From Marsupella aquatica (Eukaryota > Marchantiophyta), in the NCBI GenBank assembly GCA_973895155.1, contig OZ316893.1, positions 7,068,001 through 7,132,000 of the forward strand: a stretch of DNA of 64,000 bases. The letters run 5' to 3'. A program made the position numbers and the translations under genes. Shown one piece after another: positions 46,014-55,870 of this stretch. The notes below the pieces were generated by a model. That model was not told the origin of the DNA. It was given only the letters and a program-made list of their open reading frames with translations, and made no database searches. Every line of letters starts with the position of its first letter. Position 1 is the stretch's first letter.

Positions 46014-48904
46014 ATCACTTCGTTGCCATTTACCCCTTCTGCATCAGTGGTTGTTCCTGCTTCACCGACATACAGCATGGATGCCAGCCACTCATCTGGC
46101 CGCATTGAGCGCTTCAGCGAGCGGCCAGGCACTGTCTCTTTACGTGAGTTCAAATCCACTTTCTACACTGTCGTTTACGAATTGGAGTTGAAGTACGGCA
46201 GCAATTTCACAAATGCGTTTGCATTTAAGCAGCTAGCCAGGTATGTACACCATGAGGCTTTAGATGTGTATGAGCAGCACTCTCAACGGCTGCTTGCTGT
46301 CACACAGTTGCCTAACCCTACCTATGCCAGTGCAATTGCGGCAACTTCACAATTGGCCTTACAAAATGCCATTGCAGCCCATGCTGCTGCTCCTGCCACT
46401 TCCCCTCCTACTCCAGTTCCTACCACTGCGCCAGTTACTCCCACTGTCTTGGCACAGGCTACATCAGGCATTTCTCCCACCATTGATTCTCTTGCCTTTG
46501 CTGATCCAGTGGCTGAGTTTTTCCAGGTTCTTGAATTGGAATTCCCAATCAAGAGTGCTGACAAAATCATGCAGTTGGCGACCTTTGTGAGGCAGCGTGA
46601 TGAAACATTGAAGATGATGTATTGCCGACTTCTCAAGCTGAAGGAGGACACCCAGAGCATCACTGACTTGGAAGCTGCTCATCGTTATCTTCGCGCATTG
46701 GAGGGCACACCAGCTCTCCATTCACAAGTATTGCAGCAAGTATTCTTAGAGTTTGGGGATAGCTACACACTGCTCAATGTCTATGACACTACTGAGAAAC
46801 TTGAGTTGGCCCATGCACATTATGAGGCCAGTATTGCGCGTCCACCGCGATCCAGGTACCAGGCTGCTGCCCCTCCACTGGCCACTCTTTCTCGTGTGCC
46901 ACAGTATGGTTCCAAGACCAAGCCAGCACATGCTGCTTTCATGCTGCCATCCTACAACTACTGTGGTAACCCCAATCACAAGGCTAATGAGTGTGATATT
47001 GTTGCTGAGGACCTGTCTTATGATTTTTGCGGAAAAGTGGGTCACTTGGAGGTAGTTTGTTTTGCCAAATTCCCAGAGAGGAAGCAGCTACGACAGCAGG
47101 CCCCTCATCCTGCTCCTGCTTCCACTCCCCCCCCAGCTAGGAGGGCTCCTACTGCATCCACTGCTCCTCCTTCCAGTGGCAAAGCACCCGGTGCTAACAA
47201 ATTGCCCAAGCAGCCACAGAAGCAACCAGCTCAGAAGGAGGCTCACAATGCACAGGCAACTCAACTCCAGTCTCTGACTCATGAGATTGAGTCCTTACGT
47301 GCCCAACTTGCCAACATCAAAGGCAAGTCCACTGCCTCTGCTGGTCCTTCTCAACCGGCTGGTCACGTGCAACCCATCCTTGGCCCAGGCACCGCTGATA
47401 GTTCAGCACCTCTACCCCACTCTTTCTATGGCTTACCATTTGATGCTCATATGGGTGAGTGTGTGCTGTCCTCTGCTACACAGCCTGGCCTTACAGCAGA
47501 ATTTTCAGATTCATTCTGCCCTTCCTATTTTGCTTACCAGCAGGCCAGTGCTGCCTCCCGTATTGCTCCCACCCGCCGCATTGTACAGGCTGATGGTCTT
47601 GCTGCTGGTCCTATGACTAGAGCCAGGGAACTCGGGCTGTCATGCCCCAATCTTTTCAGCCCCTCACACTTGCTGAAGAGCGGACCTTGTTGGCGAGGGG
47701 GGAGGGAGCTGCAGCTACATCCATTCCACCACCAGGTGCTGCTGACATTTCACAGGGAGTTGTTTCTCTTGAGGTACTTGAGCATTTCACCTCCGGTATG
47801 GCACAAAGGATTCTTACAACTCCACTTTTTAGTTGCCATGATTTATAGCTGGATGCTAGAGCTATCATCAGAGCGCTAGAGGGCTCACTGCATTCTTCAT
47901 CAGCCCCTATGACACCGGTTTTGGAGGTCCAATCTCATGTATATACTGGACCTTCTTCTTCTTCATTGCATGCTTCCACTAGTTTGGCTATCCCAGTACC
48001 GATTTCCAATGGTAGAGATGACAGTATTGTTGCAGATTGTGTGACCAGAGCTACACTGGATTCTGGTCATGCTGCTTCATCTTTCTTGGCTATGCTGTTG
48101 AGTGGGAAGACCGTGGACACTAACTCCCTTCACAAGGTACCTCATCATTTGCCAAAAGTGGTGCCTAGTGACAGGACTTTAGTTTCCACCACCATTGCCA
48201 TTGTTGACAATAGGAATTCAGCAGTCAAGTTGGAGGGTCACACTCCTCAGGTGGTCATGCTAGACATAGGCGCTCAACCAGTAATCTTGGGCATTCAGTT
48301 TGCCAAGAAGATGGGACTGTTGACTGATCATTTACAGCAATCCAGGTGGCACATTCGGACTGCTAGTGGCACTGTGGAGGATGTGCTGGGTGAGAGTTCT
48401 ACTTTACTTACTCTCACTTTTAATGGAGGTACAGATCAGGAACTGCATTTCCCAGTCAGATGTTTCGTTACCAATGCCACTACGTATGATGTGCTCATTG
48501 GCCAAGAGGCTTTGTTCCCACCAGGTTTTACCATTGACAATTGGCATGAGCATGCATACTACAGAGTTGATTGGCATACGGATGGCTCACACTTGGGATA
48601 CATTCCACTTGATTTGCATGGTGCCCATACCCCTATGGCTCACCACTCTGTGTTGAAAGCAGTGCACATAGCTACCTATGTCAATCACCCATTGCAAGAT
48701 TGGATTGAGGAGGATGACGATGAGGTGGCTGCTGCATATGCTGCTGCACGTATAGCAGCACTTTCCAGCAACGTGGATCATCAACCAGAGGTGGTACAAC
48801 GGCTCCAAGCAGCCCATGGACCTTTGGTGGCTGCATTGCACAAGTTTGAAGACCTTGGGCAGCACAATGGACAGCCAATAGCCCCAATCTTGAGCGCACC
48901 AGTT

Positions 48905-49880
48905 AAATGGACTCCTCCTTCAGATGGCCTTACATTGCTTGAGCTTTTTGGTGGCATTTCTATAGGCCTGGAAGCTCTCCTACAGTCTGGCATGGTGGTG
49001 AAGCAGTACATCTATGTGGACATTGATCCAAGTGCAAGGCAAGTGGCTGAATCCCGTCTGCTGGAATTTTCCGAGCGATTTCCCCAGCAGTTTCCACATA
49101 GTGCATGGAAGTCTGCATTTTCTTTCTTCCCTCCAGACATCCAGCTTGTCCAGCACCGACACTTAACCCTTCTTGGCTCCCTTGATTTGATCATAGCTGG
49201 TTGGGAATGCCAAGGGTTTTCAGCTGCTGGTCACGGTGTTGGACTGCATGATTCTCGTTCTGGCCTTTTCACAGCATTGGTTCAGATTCTCACCTGGGCT
49301 CAATCCCTTTATCCTGCTGTTGGTTATATCATTGAGAATACTCCATCTCAGTTTGACCAGCGTCCACAGGTCAAAGAGGATTTTAGTGTGGTCCAACACT
49401 ACTTGGGACCACCCCTTCTCATTGATGCAGTGCACTGTGGTTCTTATGCACATCGTCTTTGTAACTTTTGGACTAACCTTGCACCACCTTCCTTGTTGGA
49501 GTTAGCTCTTCACCACACATCCAGGGACACTAACCTCACAGTGGACCAGATTTTGGATCCTGACAGTTCTTGCCAACCGGTTACACGGCAAGAGCCAGCA
49601 CCTTGGTATCCAGCTAATACCATTGGACAGCCCCGTGCTGCTTGGCCTACATTTGTGTCCTTTCCAGGTGCACATGCTTTTCAGGGTGATGGTCCTGGCC
49701 TGGTTTATCGACATTCTACCGGTACATGGGATGAACCTAGTCCTGAGGAGAGAGAACGGGCTATGGGCTTCCAACCCGGTACTACAGGTCACACCAAAAT
49801 CACCAGGCTGGCCAGGACTGCTTTACTTGGCAAGGTAATGGATCTTAATGCTCTCACTTGGCTTCTGGTCACTTGCATCC
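48905..49880 (+). other. C5-cytosine DNA methyltransferase domain inside element C pol
   Basis: About 325 residues between protease and RT. Motif I (AdoMet binding): LTLLELFGGISIGLEALL. Motif II-like: YVDIDPSARQVAESR. Motif IV: DLIIAGWECQGFSAAGHGVG, with catalytic Cys at 49208-49210 but Glu where the usual Pro of PCQ stands. Motif VI: IIENTPSQ (ENT rather than ENV). A DNMT3/DRM-like block reads LLIDAVHCGSYAHRL then FWTNL, where DNMT3 has an AAHRARYFWGNL-like block. C-terminal motifs include ERERAMGFQPGTTGHTKITR and LLGKVMDLNALTWLL. Capture of such enzymes by LTR retrotransposons is known from dinoflagellates and charophytes. Activity of this copy is uncertain given the P-to-E change and the flanking stops. 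Confidence 0.82.
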
Positions 49881-52800
49881 TTTTTCAGATGTACATTCAT
49901 CCAGCATCAGGAGTGCCAGCCCTACCACTCCATGGTGCTACTACATGGCATCCAGACCAGGTGCACTTACCTCTGTCCAACACTCACCACTTCAGTCCAA
50001 GTGTTGGGGGGGAGGAGGTCCCTTGTAATGTGGCTGACATTATTTCTGAGTTTCATGGTGTGGAGCAGACCAGAGCAACAAATACAGCAGGCCTTGGAGA
50101 GGCCTCATCACCTTATCAGCAGCATGCTAGCAGCTTGGATAGTGGAGAGGCTGGCACTTCTGGCTCTTCAAGCATGAGTACATCAGGTCCTATTCCTAGT
50201 GTTGCCAACTACACATTCATCATGGGCAACCACCTGAGTAAAAGACAGAAGGACCAGCTGCTGAATTTTCTCCTCAAGCATGAGAATGTGTTTGCTTTCT
50301 CTATGAAGGACTTGGGTAAGTGCAAGACTATGCAGTTCTCCATTGAGTTGGCTGATGAAACACCTATCTTCAGGCGGAGACACCGTTTGAGTAAGCATGA
50401 GTGGCAGCTGGTGGATGAGAGATGCCAAGAGCTCTATGAAGCTAGTCTTATTCAGCCATCTACATCAGATTTTGCAGCAGCTACAGTGATGCCAGCAAAG
50501 AAGGATTCCAGTGGATTGTGGACAGAGAAGCGCATGTGTGGGGACTACAGGCCACTGAACCTGGTCACACCCCAGGATAGGTATCCCATGCCACGGCCAG
50601 AGGAGCTATTTGACAGCATTGGAGACTTAGACATCTTCACTCTTGTGGATCTAAGGCAAGGCTTTAACCAGATTTTGCTGCTTGCAAAGGACCGCAAGAA
50701 AACAACTTTCCATGGTAGGAACCAACTATGGGAGTGGTTGGTGATGCCATTTGGCTTGAAGAATGCGCCCATATTCTTTCAAAGAGTCATGGACCAGGTT
50801 CTTCAAGGTGTTGAGTTTATGAAATGCTACATTGATGATGTGTTGGTCCACAGCAAAGGATTTGACCAGCATCTACTTGACCTTGAGGAGCTATTCATGA
50901 GGCTTAAGAAGGTGAATCTAAAGATACACCCCAAGAAGTGTGAATTTGCTGTCAGATCAGTAGTATACCTTGGGCACCGCATTCTTCCAAATGGAACCAT
51001 GGCTCACTGGGCCAAGGTGGTATCCATCTTGGAAATGCCCACTCCTACCGATGTTCACACTTTGAGGAGTTTTATTGGGTTGTGCAATTACTACCGGATC
51101 TACATCAAAGATTTCAGTACCATTGCACACCCATTGTATGCTTTGTTGAAAAAGAATGTGACTTGGACATGGAGTACAGATGCTGAGGCAGCATTTGCCA
51201 CTTTGAAGGAGAAGCTCTCAGAATACCCGATGTTGAGAAGACCTAATTTCAGCAAGGTCTTTGTGCTACACACAGATTGGAGTGCCCTTGGGATTGGTGC
51301 CATTCTGGGCCAGCATGATGAGGAAGGTAAAGAGTACGTCATTGCCTATGCATCTAGGAGCAACAATCAGGCAGAGAGTCATTATTCTTCTTATGAGGGT
51401 GAATGCCTTGCTGTTGTGTGGGCTGTCATACATTATAGGCCCTACCTCTATGGGACCAGGTTTGTTCTCTACACCGACCACCAGCCCTTGAAGTGGTTGA
51501 TGACCAATGACAAGCTTACTGGCAAGCTTGCTCGTTGGGCGCTCATACTCTAGGAGTATGATTTTGAGGTAATTCATAGGCCTGGTGTGACACATCAGAA
51601 TGCTGACACTATGTCCCGCAACCCTTTGATTACCTCTGATGATTCCTCAGATGCACGACAAGATTTTGACCAGATTTCCATCCTGCCTACATTTCATGCA
51701 TCGACCTATCTTGCTTTGCTGCCATGCTATGTTGTTGACCAACCTGTGGTGGACATATGGGAGGACAGCAACACTCTGAGATTTCTGCAGCATGGGGAGT
51801 TACCCACACATGTTACTGCTGCCCAGAGAGACCGAATTCAGCAAAGGTCCAAGCGCTACTTGTGGAAGGGAGATCATCTCGTGCGCTGCTTGCCAGACAG
51901 GGAAGTGGTGGTTCCACCCATTCATGAGAGGGTTGGCCTTATCCGTAAGGTACATTCTGAGCTTGGTCATTTTGGCGTTAAGAGGACTTACAGCCTCTTG
52001 GTCCCTCATTATCATTGGAGAGGCATGCATGGCCAGGTTCGAGATGTTATTGCCCGGTGTGAACAGTGTGATAGGGTGAGGACTTCTTTCACATCTCGGC
52101 AACCCACACTTCATCCACTCCCTATTCAGGGCATGTTTTATCGCTGGTCATGTGATTTGGCTGGAGAATTACCCCTCACATCTCGGGGTAATCTCTACAT
52201 CATGATCATGATAGAGCATTTCTCCAAGTGGATAGAACTTGTGGCATTGCCGGATAAGACCTCCTGTAGCACCAGCCAGGCATTCCTGCAACAAGTTCTC
52301 AGCCGCTTTGGAGCTTGTGCAGAATGTCTCACTGACCAGGGCTCAGAGTTTAGAGGAGAGTTCCAGGAGCTGCTTGATCAGGCCCTCATTGATCATCGCC
52401 GGACATCACGAGATCACCCACAGGCAGATGGCTTGGCAGAGCGCATGGTTCAGACATGCAAGAAGGGTCTCCGGAAGATCTGCCTCACCAAAAACAAGGA
52501 GGATTGGGACCTGGCCTTACCCTACATTGCCATGGGGTATAGGATGTCCAGACATGCATCACTGTCTAACTTTTCTCCCTACTTCTTGTTGTTTGGTCGT
52601 CACCCAGTTCCACCTTCTGCTATCGCTGCTCACATGCTTCAGGTGGTGGACTTGGATTCAGCTATGACTTGGTCTGATGTGATCTCTGAGAGGGCTACCC
52701 TATTCAGGAGGGTTATGCCCATGGCCATGGAGAATTTGGCCATTGCACAGCACAGGGACACACTGCGTTATGCACACACACGAGGGGGCACTTTTCAGCC

Positions 52801-53046
52801 CAAGGTCAGGAAGTTTGATGTGGGAGATTTTGTGTACTTGCAGCGGCAAGCTAACGACACCCTGGACACCTCTACCAGTCGAACTATTCTCAGGGTTAAA
52901 GCTATTCGACCGTCTGGAGTGCTAGAGTTACAAGGGGCAGATGGGCGCACAATTGCTGACAATGCCAAGAATTGCGCCCCTTGTCATCTGCCCAACCTAG
53001 ATCCCACCATTGTGACTTCTACTTGGATTCCACTTGTGGACTACCC

Positions 53047-53187
53047 TTGCAAGGTGTGTTTGCGAATTGATGATGCTGACCAGATGCTGTTGTGTGACAA
53101 TTGCAATGGAGGGTACCATCTTTTCTACCTTCGGCCTGAACTTACCCAGGTGCTAGAAGGGTTATGGTTTTGCCCTTCTTGTGCTCC
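53047..53187 (+). other. PHD-like zinc finger at the C-terminus of element C integrase
   Basis: CKVC, CDNC, GGYH, HLFY and FCPSC follow the C4HC3 spacing of PHD fingers, which read histone H3 tails. The Cys expected two residues after the His-x-x position is Tyr (TAC, 53126-53128), consistent with a G-to-A change from TGC. It may have targeted integration to chromatin, by analogy with chromodomains on other gypsy integrases. Confidence 0.7.
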
Positions 53188-53228
53188 ACGTGCTACCTGA
53201 ATTTTCTTCAGCTCTCCTTTTGGCTGTG

Positions 53229-53240
53229 GTCTGGGGGGGA
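53229..53240 (+). promoter_or_regulatory. Polypurine-tract candidate of element C
   Basis: GTCTGGGGGGGA lies 29 bp after the pol stop, a usual place for the plus-strand primer. An LTR would begin at about 53241, but the sequence there (TACAGAGGTTTACACC) is not repeated on the 5' side. Confidence 0.45.
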
Positions 53241-53399
53241 TACAGAGGTTTACACCTCCACTACATACATACCACTTCATTTGTTTTTTCTTGGCACTTG
53301 TGAATGTGATTGGACTTTTTCTATGCATGTTGGTTGCTAGCAGCTTGCACATATGCCTTGCCGGTGACTTGTATGTTTTTGATACACTATGGCTACGAT

Positions 53400-54969
53400 A
53401 CTATATGTCACGACAGTGACGCATACTATAGCTCAAATCGTAGATCGGGCAAAGTTGATCGTTTTGGTAGCTGGTTTGCTATCAAAGGTGTAGCGAGTGC
53501 GACGTTCCGAGCAAAAGAGCCGTTCTGAGTTTTTGACCGGCTATGAAGGTCTTCTTTTGACTGAAGTGGGGTTTCTTGTCGTTACGTTCGACTCAGAGGA
53601 AGATTCGTGAAGTACTATGACTTAAAGGAGAGATCGCGGCGAGGTGGTCATTTTGAGTCCGGGATTGGCACTTAACACGGAGTGAAGGAGTCATGACGGG
53701 AAGTTTTTACTCTGCTAGAGTTGCAGACGGCGCCGGTGAAATTTGGAAATATTTCCCGTTGGTGACGTGCACTTTTCTTGTGTGAAACGACGACATTTTC
53801 AGTAAGTAACACGGCAAATTTTTTTTGCGGCAACATTTGTGCGTTTTAAAGGGGTTTTAACCCCTTATGTGTATACATGTGCACCCACCCCCCCAGGCAT
53901 ACGATAACCCCCCCGGCGCGCGTACAGCGCCATATTCGCGCGCATATACAGTTCCCCCCCCCTCATTAAAGCCACTTTAGGGCCTTGTGCCCTGGACATC
54001 CCCCCCCTCCCCCCTTTCGCTAGCCCTCCTCCCACCTCCTCATTAAAGCCACATAGGGCCTTGTGCCCTGGACATTCTCCTCCCCTTCCCCCCTCATTAA
54101 AGCCACATAGGGCCTTGTGCCCTATTTATTATCTCCCTCCCCTCCCCTCTTTTCTGCACGCCTCCCCTCCATCATATGGCCTTGTGCCCTAGCATAGGGC
54201 CTTGTGAGGCAATTAAAGAGGGGGAGCCAGGCCAGGAGGGCACGCTGCCCTATGAGCCATTAAGGCAGAGTACACCCCCTCCCTCCCACCCACGTACGTA
54301 TCCGCGCAGTACCCCATCCGCGTACTAGCGTACCCCTGGCCCTTAATACACTGTATTTTTTGAAAAGGGATTCCCCCCCCCTTTAGGGCAATTTTTTCTT
54401 CTTTCTCCTCTTTGCTAAGCGGCAACCCGGGCCCGGTGACCCGGCAATTTAACCGCTCTGACAGGGGGAACGGCCCCCTGTGAGACCTGCCGCACAATCC
54501 AAGGAATATTCTGAAAAAATAGAGAACTATTTTTTGGCCTTTAGTCAAAGATTCCAAGGTCCGAACGGTAACTTTTTTTGGACCTTTTTTGGCGAGGACG
54601 TAGCCACTGAAGCTAGCAACGCGGTGCACCACTTGATTTGCATTTTTGATGACGGGTGGTACTTGGAATTTTTCTTATTCCCCGAGGTGGTCAAAACGGG
54701 GGAGAATTTTTTGAGTTTTACCCACCCCGATCGAAATGTGAAAAAGTTTTTCATCGGAACTCGGTTTCAATTTCGGATTTCAGCATTGGCTTGCTAGGCT
54801 GGTGGGCTACGTGGCAGTGACAAGTTTCAAGTTTTTTGGAAAGTTGTGAAAAATGATATTTTTTCATGATTTGGATTTGAGTCAACGGGACGGAAGAAAG
54901 GAAAAAGCGACAAAAGGATATAGGGAGCAACAAAGAAATAGCATGTGGAGAATGTCGGGAGGATAATGA
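53400..54969 (+). other. Second leader segment of element D with inserted GC-rich repeats
   Basis: 53430-53700 aligns with the A leader (GCTCAAATCGTAGATCGGGC, TTCGACTCAGAGGAAGA, GAGTCCGGGATTGGC), and 54490-54960 aligns again (GAGAACTATTTTTTGGCC, GAGGTGGTCAAAACGGGGGA). Between them, 53860-54480 is GC-rich with poly-C runs and is absent from A. The 53430-53640 part duplicates, with divergence, leader sequence already present at 38930-39127. Confidence 0.6.
53950..54260 (-). repeat. GGGCACAAGGCCCTAT repeat cluster, minus orientation
   Basis: Four or more copies of CATTAAAGCCACATAGGGCC and TTGTGCCCTGGACAT, the reverse complement of the unit at 40040-40470, spaced about 60 bp apart. Confidence 0.8.
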
Positions 54970-55870
54970 TGGCATCCAAGTTTGGAGGTGTCAAGTTTGA
55001 GGTGGAAAAGTATGATGGGCACACGGATTATTTGCTATAGGAGAAGCAGGTTAAGGGAATTCTTCGTGCTATGGGCCTAGATCATCTACTATCGACTCGG
55101 GAGGAGTCTAATAGTGAGGAGGAGATCCCGTTGAGAAATAGAGGCAGGAGCAAGTGATCGTTGTGAATGCGGTTATGCTGTATCTGAAGCCGCATATCAT
55201 TAAGAAGTTGGACGACTACGAGGATTGCGTATCCTTATTCAAGGCCCTCAGAGAGAAGTACTACCGAGAGGATGCCTCAGATCGGTTGTACAAGAAGTCT
55301 CTCTTGATGAGCTTGAGGCTAAAAGAAGGAGGCAAGCTTCGAGATCACTTGGATGAATTCGATAGCCTAGCTGTAGATTTATCAAATCTTGGCAAAGGAG
55401 TGGAAGATGAAGATAAGGCATTGCTTCTTCTCAGTTTCTTACCCCCATCGTATCAAGGTTTGAAGCAGGTTCTCTTATATAGAGACCTTAAAACCATTTC
55501 ATATGATGAGGTGGTAAGCTCTTTGCTGTCAGATGATGCACAGAAGAAACTGGGTCATGCCTAGACACCATCTTCATCTGGCAGTGCATTGAATGTGAAC
55601 CGCGGGAGGACTCGACAACGGATGACTGGCGAAAATAGGTTTTTTTCACAAACATACCCCTCACGGAATAGAGGCAAGGAGAAGGCTCGGTCTAAGTCTA
55701 GATCCAGGTCTAGAGAGAAATCTCTAGAAAGGAAACCAATTATATGCTGGAAATGTAACAAGCCTGGCCACATAAAACGAGACTGTCGAGTCAAGCAGAC
55801 TCATCAACCATCAGCGAACGCAGCCACTGATGTTGATATGATTGACTTGCTTGATGATGAAATCTTGTGA
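54970..55870 (+). pseudogene. Gag of copia element D, broken
   Basis: Starts MASKFGGVKFEVEKYDGHTD. TAG at 55038 replaces the Trp codon of A's YLLWEKQ, there is a frameshift near 55125, and TAG at 55562 replaces a Gln codon. Later parts (SDRLYKKSLLMSLRLKE, LLSFLPPSYQGLKQVL, knuckle CWKCNKPGHIKRDC) are well preserved. The frame ends TTG TGA AGT, the same gag-pol stop as in A and B. Confidence 0.88.

Larger units (their letters stand above)
40971..47848 (+). pseudogene. gag: Gag of gypsy element C, interrupted by copia B and broken
   Basis: Starts MSAEEPTRSSSLPPTPRYHL at 40971, runs to 41176 and resumes after element B at 46019. Dropping B and one ATCAC rejoins the frame exactly (PAITSLPFTP). 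The body contains a Gag-like region (FADPVAEFFQVLELEFP, HRYLRALEGTPALHSQVL), then two zinc-knuckle-like motifs, YCGNPNHKANEC and FCGKVGHLEVVC. Each lacks the first Cys, which is Tyr (codons 46953 and 47019). A Pro/Ala/Ser-rich stretch and a short coiled-coil-like segment (LQSLTHEIESLRAQLANIK) follow. Near 47640 the reading switches frame (continuing as LTLAEERTLLARGEG) and meets TAG at 47846, probably once CAG. Gag and pol were probably one continuous frame. Confidence 0.75.
47849..53200 (+). pseudogene. pol: Pol of gypsy element C: protease, methyltransferase, RT, RNase H, integrase, PHD-like
   Basis: After TAG 47846 one frame runs to TAG 51551 and then resumes to the stop at 53200. Protease: MLDIGAQPVILG (about 48258), with DIG where DSG is usual. 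The methyltransferase domain is at about 48905-49880. RT: CGDYRPLNLVTPQDRYPMP, FTLVDLRQGFNQI, MPFGLKNAP and YIDDVLVHS (about 50830). RNase H: LHTDWSALGIGAILGQHD and LYTDHQPLKWL. Integrase: HHCC zinc site (HSELGHFGVKRTY, CEQCDRV) and triad in SCDLAGELP, TDQGSEF and DGLAERMVQ. A degenerate PHD finger ends the protein. The stop at 51551 lies in ALIL-stop-EYDFEVIHRPG, where related gypsy elements usually have Gln. Otherwise the 5.3-kb frame is open, so decay is recent. Confidence 0.88.
40971..53240 (+). mobile_element. Gypsy element C encoding a DNA methyltransferase and a PHD-like finger
   Basis: Coding core of a Ty3/gypsy retrotransposon with the order gag, protease, C5-methyltransferase, RT, RNase H, integrase, PHD-like finger, then a polypurine run at about 53231-53239. 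Copia B (41177-46013) sits in gag. Without B the coding region is about 7.4 kb. Lesions include one frameshift near 47640 and TAG stops at 47846 and 51551, so this copy is inactive. Flanking LTRs are not recognised, so its true ends are uncertain (left between 39128 and 40900, right between 53240 and 53430). Confidence 0.85.

Noticed and set aside
46322-46721. Minus-strand frames of 85-113 codons in element C gag
   Set aside because: They are shadows of the plus-strand gag frame, which has clear retroelement features.
46019-53200. Element C as a domesticated host methyltransferase gene
   Set aside because: The methyltransferase lies inside a polyprotein with protease, RT, RNase H and integrase, and the copy carries stops and an inserted copia element.
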